A stretch of DNA of 64,000 nt, taken from assembly GCA_028866775.1 (NCBI GenBank), contig JAGWHK010000002.1:98264-162263 (forward strand), written 5' to 3'. The first letter of the stretch is position 1. Each line of letters opens with the position of its first letter. Both the position numbers and the translations under genes were made by a program. Source of the DNA: Microcaldota archaeon. GTDB lineage: Archaea > Micrarchaeota > Micrarchaeia > Micrarchaeales > Micrarchaeaceae. The notes beneath the pieces were generated by a model. The model did not search any database and was not told where the DNA came from. It worked only from the letters and a program-made list of their open reading frames with translations. Below are positions 40,660 to 48,539 of the stretch, piece after piece.

Positions 40660-41862
40660 CTGGCAGACAACGAATACGCCATAAGGAGGGAGCTTAAGAA
40701 GCTCGCATCAATACGAGGGTCCGGCACAGAGCTCATCAGCGTCTACATACCCCCAGACTTCTCAATCGCCGAGGAGATGGGGAAGCTGAAGGAGGAGCAC
40801 GGACAGGCCGGCAACATAAAGTCAAAGTCGACCAGGCAGAACGTCCAGGGGGCGCTTGACAAGATAATACAGTTCCTCAGGCTCTACAAGAAGGTTCCGA
40901 GCAACGGACTCGCGATATTCGCAGGGAACGTCTCCAACATACAGTCCAACCCGCAGATAGAGCTCTTCAAGATCGAGCCGCTAAGCCCCATCAAGTCGAA
41001 CATATACAGGTGCGACTCCGAGTTCATGCTGGAGCCGCTTCAAGCCATGATGGAGGCCAACGACCTCTACATCGTGCTTCTGATGGATGGTAAGGAGGCC
41101 AACACCGGGATCCTGAAGGGAACCCGTTTCGACTCGGACAAGAACGTCAGGAACTTCGCCCCCTCGAAGACCAGCAAGGGGGGCCAATCGGCGGCAAGGT
41201 ACGAGAGGGTGATAGAGGCAGAGGTAACCGATTACTACAACCGGATCGGTGATGCGGTAAATGACCTCTACCTGAAGCACGCCAAGAAATCCAGCGGCCT
41301 CATTGTGGGAGGACCTGGGCCGAACAAGGAGAGCTTCCTAAAGTCTGGGAAGCTGAACTACCAGATAAAGGTGCTCGGCATTTTTGACACCGGGTACACT
41401 GACGAACACACCGGGATAAAGGAGCTCATGGACAAGGCGAAGGATCTGCTCTCCCAGCAGGCCATGATAAAGGAGCGGGCGGTCATGGAGAAGTTCATGG
41501 CTGAGATAGGTAGGAATGGCCTGGCTGTCTTCGGATACGAGAAGGTCAAGGCCGCGCTTGACTCTGGCAACGTGTCGCGCCTGCTGATAGGCGAGGACCT
41601 GGAGCTCACAAAGGTAAAGTATAAGTGCACAAACTGCAAGCAGGAGCTGGAGGAGATAGAGGAGGGCAATTTCAGGAGGTCAAAGCACGACTGCGGTGGC
41701 AACCTCGAGGTTGTCTCGCAGGGCGACGTGATCGAGGAGCTGATCGAGCAGGCGGAGAAGGGCGGGGTCGAGATGGTCTTCATGGCTTCTGACAGCGCCC
41801 AGGGGAAGCAGCTGATGCTGGGTTTCAAGGGCATCGGGGCAATGCTAAGATACAGGAGATGA
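40660..41862 (+). CDS. prf1: peptide chain release factor aRF1, probable CTG start
   Basis: 400 residues if begun at CTG 40660. The N-domain carries RGSGTELISVYIPPDF and NIKSKSTRQNVQGAL (TASNIKS region), the GGQ loop is present as SKGGQSAARYERV, and the C-domain has a Cys-rich minidomain (CTNCKQ...DCGG). It terminates translation at all three stops. The first in-frame ATG (40777) would delete 39 conserved residues including TELISVYIP. Between the in-frame stop at 40645 and that ATG there is no ATG, GTG or TTG. The CTG lies 4 nt after the serS stop, with GGTGAGG as ribosome binding site. Confidence 0.92.
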   Translation: MADNEYAIRRELKKLASIRGSGTELISVYIPPDFSIAEEMGKLKEEHGQAGNIKSKSTRQNVQGALDKIIQFLRLYKKVPSNGLAIFAGNVSNIQSNPQIELFKIEPLSPIKSNIYRCDSEFMLEPLQAMMEANDLYIVLLMDGKEANTGILKGTRFDSDKNVRNFAPSKTSKGGQSAARYERVIEAEVTDYYNRIGDAVNDLYLKHAKKSSGLIVGGPGPNKESFLKSGKLNYQIKVLGIFDTGYTDEHTGIKELMDKAKDLLSQQAMIKERAVMEKFMAEIGRNGLAVFGYEKVKAALDSGNVSRLLIGEDLELTKVKYKCTNCKQELEEIEEGNFRRSKHDCGGNLEVVSQGDVIEELIEQAEKGGVEMVFMASDSAQGKQLMLGFKGIGAMLRYRR

Positions 41863-42420
41863 TCAGTACTTTATCAGCGAGATCGCATCCCCCTTCAGGT
41901 TCTTCCTTCCGTTGAGGAAACCGAGCTCTATCACAAATGCGAATGCCGACACCTTGCCGCCCAGCTTCTCCACAAGCTGCGCTGCGGCACTGGACGTGCC
42001 CCCAGTCGCGAGCAGATCATCAGCTACCACTACGCTCTGGCCCTTTGAGATCGCGTCCTCATGCACCTCTATTGTCGCACTCCCGTATTCGAGGTCGTAG
42101 CTCATCTCGACCGTCTTGTAGGGAAGCTTCCCCTTCTTTCTTATCGGTATGATTCCCTTCTCCATTCTGTCAGCCAGGGCAGCCGCTACTATGAAACCCC
42201 TTGATTCCACACCGGCTATGTAGTCAACCTCTGCCTCGGAGTCCTCGAGGAGCCTGGCAAGCTCGTCCATGCAGGAGCCGAACAGCTTCGGGTCCTTCAG
42301 CAGCGGGGTTATGTCCTTGAACACTATCCCGGGCTTTGGGTAGTCCTTCACGTCCCTGATCGCCTGCCTCACAGCCGCCTCGTCGAAGATCCGATCACCC
42401 GAGCTCAGAGGCGATGCCAC
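41863..42420 (-). CDS. apt: adenine phosphoribosyltransferase
   Basis: 185 residues. It salvages adenine to AMP with PRPP. PRPP-binding motif VVVADDLLATGGTSSAA is intact; the N-terminal PGIVFKDITPLL and GVESRGFIVAAALA loops are typical for Apt. The stop abuts the aRF1 stop (41862/41863). The start overlaps the end of the upstream single-helix protein gene by 26 nt, so the genes are probably co-transcribed. Confidence 0.95.
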   Translation of the reverse strand: MASPLSSGDRIFDEAAVRQAIRDVKDYPKPGIVFKDITPLLKDPKLFGSCMDELARLLEDSEAEVDYIAGVESRGFIVAAALADRMEKGIIPIRKKGKLPYKTVEMSYDLEYGSATIEVHEDAISKGQSVVVADDLLATGGTSSAAAQLVEKLGGKVSAFAFVIELGFLNGRKNLKGDAISLIKY

Positions 42421-42976
42421 ACTCGCTCAGGAAGAGGGCGTCGCCCTGGGTGTAGAGGTTGCCTGACCTTATAATGGTCGAGTTGGTCCCGCTGTAGTTT
42501 ATGAATACAGAGGGCTCGTTGGCTGATATGGCAAGGCACCTGGACATCGGCAGGACTATTGTCCCGTTTGCGCTGCCGAGCGGGCCGTTCGGGGTCAGGC
42601 AGGATGTAGCGTTGGCCATTATCAGCAGGTCTATGGTTGTGGTGTTCCTGTGGTGTGTCCTGCTTGCAGTGATCTGCTGTATCAGGTTGGTTGCGCAGCC
42701 GTCGGTATACGAGAAGGCGCTCCCGTTGTTGTATGCAACGTAGATGCCGACGCGTTTGGCTGAATAGAAGCTGTTCTGGAAGCTCTGGAAGTTTCCGTTG
42801 GAGTTTCCGCCCCCGGAGGTGACGAGGCCGGAGCTTATGAGGTACCCAAGCACCGCTGCTATCGCAACAATGGCGACCACTAGCACGATAGACATCCTGC
42901 TCTCCTGCGGCTGGGGGCCCTTTGACGCAGACACGCCCTTCTGCTGCACTTTTGGAGTCTTTTTCTCAGCCGGCAT
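42395..42976 (-). CDS. single-pass membrane protein with a Cys-rich exterior domain
   Basis: 193 residues: a short Lys/Gln-rich cytoplasmic tail, a membrane helix (about 29-49), and an extracytoplasmic domain with NxS/T sequons and conserved-looking cysteines (DGCATN, NATSC, SRCLA, LSECGIA). This domain resembles the C-terminal 110 residues of the larger protein encoded just upstream (42981-45080): both show C..A, then N-x-SC, then C(L/I)-x-x-A/AL, a block ending near -SG-N/D-, and a late C. Shared ancestry by duplication is likely. Function unknown. Confidence 0.7.
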   Translation of the reverse strand: MPAEKKTPKVQQKGVSASKGPQPQESRMSIVLVVAIVAIAAVLGYLISSGLVTSGGGNSNGNFQSFQNSFYSAKRVGIYVAYNNGSAFSYTDGCATNLIQQITASRTHHRNTTTIDLLIMANATSCLTPNGPLGSANGTIVLPMSRCLAISANEPSVFINYSGTNSTIIRSGNLYTQGDALFLSECGIASELG

Positions 42977-42980
42977 CAGA

Positions 42981-45080
42981 TCACTTCCTTGAAAGCAACT
43001 GCGCCACTATGCATGAGCTCCCTGTCGCATTGGCCCCGCTTGCGTAGAGCATTGTGCCATAAAGGCCCTTGTAGACTATATCCGAGCCGGACTGGCTAAG
43101 CGATATCACAGGCGTTCCAGAGCTGAGGGCACGATCTATGCAGTCGACGCCCAGGCTTGACACAGTGCCGCCTGCCACGCACGAGTAGTTGGTGGCCTGT
43201 ATTGTTTGGACCGTCTTGCCCTGGGATGCCAGCACAGATGAAATGGCGCTGGCGCAGGACACGACACCGCTGTCGGTGTATGTCGCGCTCCCGTTCAGCA
43301 CTATGTAAGCCGACTTGCTGGCATGCAGGTATCCTGTGAAGTACGAGAAGGGCAGGAAGTTGTTCGCAGCCTTTGCATATGCGTAGGTTCCGTAGGTGTA
43401 TAGGAGCACCAGTACGAAGAGCACCGCGAAGAGCGTCATCCATGCGATCCTGGTCTTGTGGCTGTGCCTGATCTTGTGGTGCTTGGACAGCCTCCTGTGG
43501 GTCAAAAGGTAGAAGATAAGAAGTATTATCAGCCCTATTATGAGGGATAGCAATGCCGCATAGGCTGGTGCAGCTGATATCTTCGCCTGGACCGGCGTAT
43601 TGGAACCGGCAAGCATCGCGTTTATGAACCACCCATCCGCCAGCTTTATTAGGTAACCGATGGTGGTGATCGGCACATAGACGCCAAGCTGGACCCCTAT
43701 GACCCTGAGCTCTGGTATCGCCGCCTCAACCTCGCTCGAATTCGCGTTCGAAGAGAGCTTTAGGTCGGTGGCCTGCAATTGTGATGACAGCTGGGCTAGC
43801 CTAGGCGGCACACGCCTGTAGTTCAGCTGCGCCGCTATCGCTTCTATTGTATAGTTCGATGAGTATGAAGACGACTCGGCGAACGACTGGTTAGCGGCAT
43901 TGTAGCTCTCCATGAAGCGGGCCAGCACAGAGTTGAACGATGACGTCTCTGAAGCTATGCTCACGTTGATGCCGTTCGATAGTATGGCCTTGAACGAGGC
44001 GTTGAGCTGCTCAAGCTCTGTTGAGAGGTTGGCGTTGTTGCTCTTCGTCAGCAGCGTGAGCGCGGACGCCACGATGCTGTTGTATTCCGGATAGGTTGAG
44101 TTCAGGAATGCGTAGTATGACGGCGCATTGGCCCTCGCGTTGGCCGCCACTATGTAGCCAGACGCAGCCTTGGCTGAGGCGGAGCTGTATACAACTATCC
44201 CAGACTTTGACGGTATTATGCTCCCAAGCTGCTGCTGGGTCGAGCTTATCGAGCTGAGCAGGCTGGAGTTGAAGTACATGTACCCGCAGTATCCTGTGGC
44301 CGAGCAGTACCACGGCTGCTGGTAGGGCAGGCCTGTCCCGCTGCAGGAGGCGAAGTTGACCGACTCTGGGGGCGGGAATAGTGGGTTTGTTGACACCGCA
44401 GCGGAGAATGCGCTTATGTTTGAGATGTAGGTGCCCAGCCTTGCGATAGAGTCACCAGCATTGCTTGCATTGATGCCCTGCACTACTGAGAAATATGATT
44501 TCAGGCTTGCATTGTAGGCCCCATAGGCTATAGATAGGTTCTGCAGGCCACCTGCGAATGGGCTTGGGTGCTCGCATCCGTTTGTCCCATAGACATCGCA
44601 TGAGTTGAGCGATGTTATGACCTGGTTGCATATCGGCGTGGACTGGCAGTTCTGGACCGCATTGTTGAATGTGTTGGTGTAAGGTGGATTTATGCCAGTC
44701 TCCTGCAGGCAGTCCGAGAGATTCGAGCCAAACCCGCTGGTGTATTTCCTCATTGCGGTGCTCAGGTAAGATACCGCAGAGAGGTTCTCGTATTGGGCGA
44801 AATATTCTGTCAGCACCGGATTTATGGCACTAGCATTGCTTACCAGGGAGTATTTGCCCCCATTTGAGCTTATTGCCAGGTATGTGGTGCCGTTGGCCGA
44901 AACGGCGACAATATAGTTGGATCCGTTCACGCTCAAGTTGTAGAACGAAAACTGTGATATCGTTGCATTTGACATATAGGCCGAGATGAACGATCGCAGA
45001 GAGCTGCTGGGCGACCCGGCAGATGAAGCCGCAAATAGCGCAATGAACGCACAGGCAGCGAAGATGTAGCTGGTCCTCAA
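42981..45080 (-). CDS. large surface membrane protein with a C-terminal domain shared with its neighbour
   Basis: About 699 residues: a signal segment (TSYIFAACAFIALFAASSAG), about 460 extracytoplasmic residues rich in Ser, Ala, Asn and Tyr with paired cysteines, a membrane helix pair around LLSLIIGLIILLIFYLLTHRR and MTLFAVLFVLVLLYTYG, and a C-terminal Cys-containing domain. The basic loop RRLSKHHKIRHSHKTR between the helices is cytoplasmic. The TTG at 45080 has a GGGTG before it and a TATA box (45116-45125) 40 nt upstream; an in-frame TTG at 45113 overlaps that promoter. It is followed by a paralogue of its last domain. Confidence 0.7.
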   Translation of the reverse strand: MRTSYIFAACAFIALFAASSAGSPSSSLRSFISAYMSNATISQFSFYNLSVNGSNYIVAVSANGTTYLAISSNGGKYSLVSNASAINPVLTEYFAQYENLSAVSYLSTAMRKYTSGFGSNLSDCLQETGINPPYTNTFNNAVQNCQSTPICNQVITSLNSCDVYGTNGCEHPSPFAGGLQNLSIAYGAYNASLKSYFSVVQGINASNAGDSIARLGTYISNISAFSAAVSTNPLFPPPESVNFASCSGTGLPYQQPWYCSATGYCGYMYFNSSLLSSISSTQQQLGSIIPSKSGIVVYSSASAKAASGYIVAANARANAPSYYAFLNSTYPEYNSIVASALTLLTKSNNANLSTELEQLNASFKAILSNGINVSIASETSSFNSVLARFMESYNAANQSFAESSSYSSNYTIEAIAAQLNYRRVPPRLAQLSSQLQATDLKLSSNANSSEVEAAIPELRVIGVQLGVYVPITTIGYLIKLADGWFINAMLAGSNTPVQAKISAAPAYAALLSLIIGLIILLIFYLLTHRRLSKHHKIRHSHKTRIAWMTLFAVLFVLVLLYTYGTYAYAKAANNFLPFSYFTGYLHASKSAYIVLNGSATYTDSGVVSCASAISSVLASQGKTVQTIQATNYSCVAGGTVSSLGVDCIDRALSSGTPVISLSQSGSDIVYKGLYGTMLYASGANATGSSCIVAQLLSRK

Positions 45081-45202
45081 TTCAACACCCGACTCTGATA
45101 GTATAGATGGCAAAATTTATATATATGAGGGAGGAGCTGCGGGATCGTGCGCAGTTTTGTCGTCTGAAACCAGTATCCGCGGATGCCGCAGGCATGAAGA
45201 TG

Positions 45203-45255
45203 ATAAAACAAAAAGAAAGAGAATAAAAAAGGAAAGATGACCGCACGTGGCGGTC
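45203..45255 (-). terminator. terminator of the S-layer gene (hairpin plus T-tract)
   Basis: On the minus strand, 23 nt after the S-layer stop codon, GACCGC pairs with GCGGTC around a 5-base loop (45239-45255), followed by a T-rich tract (45203-45237). A strong terminator is expected for such a highly expressed gene. Confidence 0.65.
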
Positions 45256-45278
45256 AAGATTGACTACTGTGTTGGCGA

Positions 45279-48239
45279 TCAGCCGCTCGATGCTGCGAGG
45301 GTGTACAGCTGGTTTATGAAGCTGTTTGCCTCTGACATCGTCTGGTCTGCTGTGTACCCTGCTACCAGGATCCTGTTTGTGCCTGACGCCTGTGCGACAG
45401 GTGTGCTCGATGAAGTGGTTGGGTCTATTCCCGTGCTGTCAAGCTCCTTGCTGAGTGAGTTGACATAGCCGCTTCCGATCAGGATCAAGTTGCTTCCAGG
45501 GTTAGCCTGCGAGTCCAGCACTACCAACGGTGCAGTGGAGCTGAGGTTCTTCAGCAGCACTGGGGTTGTCGCGCTCGTCACGCTGGTGACCACAGAGAGG
45601 TTGTTGATGCCCTGTATGGTGTAGGTGCTCGTACCAGAGAGTATTGGGGTCGCGTTCACCGCTGCGATCGACACGTTCGGCAGGTTTGTTGCCTGTCCAA
45701 CGGAGTACGGACCATAGGTGTGGTACGCCTTGCTGACTACCGAGTTGCCGCTTGCGCTTGACAGCGAGAACTGCAGCTGGTCTATTGCAGTCGCCATGTC
45801 GAAGGTGTCTCCTGATGGCGAGATTGCAGCAACCTTGCTACCCTTCTCTGTCCTGAAGCCTGCCTGGACGTTTATCGTCTGGGCCTGTGTGGATGTGTAG
45901 GTTACGTTCTTGGATGAACCAGTCTGTGAGTAGTTCATGACGAACGTAGGCGATGCTGATGGCGAGTTGTTGTATATTCCGACACCCAGGTAGTCCAGAG
46001 CGAGGCTGTTCGCAGGCACTGAGACCTCACCTACCTTGAAGAGGAAGGCCCTGTGCGGCACAGCTGCTGTCGTTGGCGTTGTAGCGGCAGGAGTCAGGAT
46101 CACGTTAGCGATCGGCTGCCCGTTCTGCTGGTTGTAGTTGACGCTTGCCGAAGAGGTGGTTGTACTGTAGTAGGTCTGCCCTGTCTGCGTGTACAGCACG
46201 GTTGGTGTTGCGCTGCTCGACAGAGATCCTATCGCGTTAGCCTGGACTGCGTTTGCAGAGTTGGCTGTATATACAGTTATAGACAAGCCAGCCGAGTTCG
46301 GGAATATAGGCAGTGCCCTGTTGCCCTGTATGGATATCTGGGTCACGTTGAAGAGCGGCGTTGTCAAAGCCAGCGTGTTTGTCACGGTGTTGCCGGACGT
46401 TGTGTTGTATACGAATGTGGCTGTCTGCTGCGTGAAGGTCTTTGTAGCCTGTGAGTAACCCTTTATGGTCACTGACAGCGGCTGCCCTGTGCTTATCCAG
46501 GCGGTTGTCCCTCCGTTCGCTGTGGATGGGTCGTTGTATGTGAATACAACGTTAGTGGCGTAGGTCGAAGCTGTCAAGCCAACTGTGTTGACCGGTGTGC
46601 CCATCGTGTATGGGGTCAGGTCGTACAGTATCTGGCTGCTTGACTGGCCACCATAGCTGAACGCGCTGCTTATCTGGCTGCTCACTGTCAACAGCTGCGC
46701 CGGCTCAGTTATGTTTGTTATCGATGTGCCTGCTCCGCTTACCGAGTCCGCATAGTTTAGGCCGCTGACTGTGGAGAGCTGTGCCGTCACCTGGTCAAAG
46801 TTGTTGCCCAGAGTGTCACCGATGAAGGTGAACTTGAACGTGGCTGGCTGCTGTATGAAGGTGAAGCTCTGCCCTGTTGAAAGCGCCACCGGGCTGCTGT
46901 TGTATAGTACTATACCATACAGCTGGTTTGCCTTCCCTGAAGTGGATGTCGTGTTTGTCCATAGCAATTCTGTGTACCATCCCTTGTCGTTTGTGCTGTT
47001 GAATGGCTGGTTGTTCACGACCTTGAAGACGTTTGTGTATAGCTGCATCTTTGCCCACTTCTGGTATGCGTACAGTCCTGCGAACGAGGCGTTTATGTTC
47101 AAGAAGAGCAGGTGGTTGCTGACGTTGAACTTCACAGTGTTTCCTGGGAAGATTGTGCTCTCGTTGGACTGGACCCCGTTGTAGTAGACTGCAACTGCGG
47201 CGGCCGCGTTAACTCCCTGGTTTGTCTGCGCCAGGTCCTGGAGCTGTACTGTCCATGGACCGGATGAGAGGTTGTGGCCGACGTATACTGTCTGGAGTGC
47301 GGATATCGAAGATGCGAGGAATGCCTGGCCGGCAGTCTCGTACTTGTTGGATGCGCCTATGCCTGTCGCGGTTCCTGTTGCGTTGAGAATCGTGTAGTTC
47401 TGTCCGAGTAGGCTTATCGGCGTGTCTATGCTTATTGTGTTGCTGTTGGTCTTGTTCGCGATCGGCTTGTTAAAGATTGCCTCGTACGCACCTCCTGCAT
47501 CGAGAAGCTGGAAGGCGTTGACACCGCTCTGTGTGTTGTATACAGGGAAACCTGTTAGGAACAGGTACTCTGTCTCTCCGTTAGTGCCCCAGTTGTTCTT
47601 CAGCTGGTTGAACTGTGTGTTCGTAACCTGTAGCAGGTTGTCGTTGCTAGCGCTTGTGAACGTTGAGAACGTCACACCTCCTCCATTAGTTACTGTAACC
47701 GATGTAGATATCGGGACGCTTCCGACTGCCGTGTATGGTGAGGCTATCGGGGAGTTTGTCGTGTAGAACGACTCTGGGAACGCGTATGAGCCTGTTCCCT
47801 GGTTCGCCTTGGTATACTGGAGTGTGCCAAGCTGGATTCCCTGGTTCAGGACTGATCCTATCAGTGCGCTGAAGAGGTATGTTCCGCCTGTCGCGCTCGT
47901 GATACCGCTCTCGTTCAGCCAGACCTGCTGGTTTGAAAGAGAGTACTTCGCGGAAGAAACGCTCACTGTAAGGGCGTTCTCGCTCGCTGGGTTTACGTAT
48001 CCTGTGACCGGCACGCTCGTGTACGCGAGGTTTCCGATCGCGGCTGCGATGTTGCCCGCTGCGACTCCGTCGCTAGGCTTTGCCTGCGATCCGATTACTA
48101 TTTGAACTACCGGCTGTCCACTATTGCTTATAATAGGGACGTTCTGGAAAGTCAATGGGCCTGCGAACGCAAGTCCCGCTCCCAATAGAGCAGCTCCTGT
48201 AACGATTGCTGCTATCCTCTTTGCGTTTAGACTCTTCAT
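45279..48239 (-). CDS. S-layer protein
   Basis: 986 residues with an N-terminal signal peptide (MKSLNAKRIAAIVTGAALLGAGLAFA). The mature N-terminus contains VQIVIGSQAKPSDGVAAGNIAAAIGNLAY, the hallmark of Methanococcus-type S-layer proteins (S_layer_N), and the end has VVLDSQANPGSNLILIGSGYVN and ILVAGYTADQTMSEANSFI, the matching C-terminal S-layer domain. The middle is Thr/Ser/Asn/Gln-rich with many NxS/T sequons. Promoter: gggtttaaata at about 48283-48293, 22-nt leader with GTGAG. It lies beside aglB, the N-glycosylation transferase. Confidence 0.92.
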   Translation of the reverse strand: MKSLNAKRIAAIVTGAALLGAGLAFAGPLTFQNVPIISNSGQPVVQIVIGSQAKPSDGVAAGNIAAAIGNLAYTSVPVTGYVNPASENALTVSVSSAKYSLSNQQVWLNESGITSATGGTYLFSALIGSVLNQGIQLGTLQYTKANQGTGSYAFPESFYTTNSPIASPYTAVGSVPISTSVTVTNGGGVTFSTFTSASNDNLLQVTNTQFNQLKNNWGTNGETEYLFLTGFPVYNTQSGVNAFQLLDAGGAYEAIFNKPIANKTNSNTISIDTPISLLGQNYTILNATGTATGIGASNKYETAGQAFLASSISALQTVYVGHNLSSGPWTVQLQDLAQTNQGVNAAAAVAVYYNGVQSNESTIFPGNTVKFNVSNHLLFLNINASFAGLYAYQKWAKMQLYTNVFKVVNNQPFNSTNDKGWYTELLWTNTTSTSGKANQLYGIVLYNSSPVALSTGQSFTFIQQPATFKFTFIGDTLGNNFDQVTAQLSTVSGLNYADSVSGAGTSITNITEPAQLLTVSSQISSAFSYGGQSSSQILYDLTPYTMGTPVNTVGLTASTYATNVVFTYNDPSTANGGTTAWISTGQPLSVTIKGYSQATKTFTQQTATFVYNTTSGNTVTNTLALTTPLFNVTQISIQGNRALPIFPNSAGLSITVYTANSANAVQANAIGSLSSSATPTVLYTQTGQTYYSTTTSSASVNYNQQNGQPIANVILTPAATTPTTAAVPHRAFLFKVGEVSVPANSLALDYLGVGIYNNSPSASPTFVMNYSQTGSSKNVTYTSTQAQTINVQAGFRTEKGSKVAAISPSGDTFDMATAIDQLQFSLSSASGNSVVSKAYHTYGPYSVGQATNLPNVSIAAVNATPILSGTSTYTIQGINNLSVVTSVTSATTPVLLKNLSSTAPLVVLDSQANPGSNLILIGSGYVNSLSKELDSTGIDPTTSSSTPVAQASGTNRILVAGYTADQTMSEANSFINQLYTLAASSG

Positions 48240-48342
48240 GGTCTCACACTTAACATTTGTAGAGTTATTCCATCTGGAAGGTATTTAAACCCATACCACA
48301 TGTTTCATAATTTTTATATAAAAAAGCTTTTATGATACGACA

Positions 48343-48455
48343 ACTGTCATATGCGGTGTCTGTTCCCGCCAAGTCACCCCGACGACATGAACTTGCGCGC
48401 GTTTTTCTTGTCGTCGCCATTTGTTAGCCGAATGCCACCGCACATCTATCAATCC
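48343..48455 (+). ncRNA. structured small RNA candidate (H/ACA-like)
   Basis: This 300-base gap between the S-layer and aglB genes contains a nested structure. GCGGTG (48353-48358) pairs with CACCGC (48436-48441), followed by ACA; inside, CGACGACA (48380-48387) pairs with TGTCGTCG. A TATA box (tttatataaa, 48312-48321) lies 25 nt upstream of 48343 on the plus strand. No ORF of useful length lies here. The ACA directly after the closing stem suggests an H/ACA guide, but the pocket-to-ACA distance is too long for the canonical type. A second short hairpin follows at about 48455. Confidence 0.45.
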
Positions 48456-48539
48456 TCTTGGGAAGGAGGCGCATGGCATAACTGGTGAAGGAAGTAGAAA
48501 GTGCTATAAACAGTAATGCCATATTTTAAGCGGGGTTCA

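Noticed and set aside
48351-48445. 5S rRNA or SRP RNA between the S-layer and aglB genes
   Set aside because: No 5S loop motifs and far too short for archaeal 7S RNA; only the nested stems remain.
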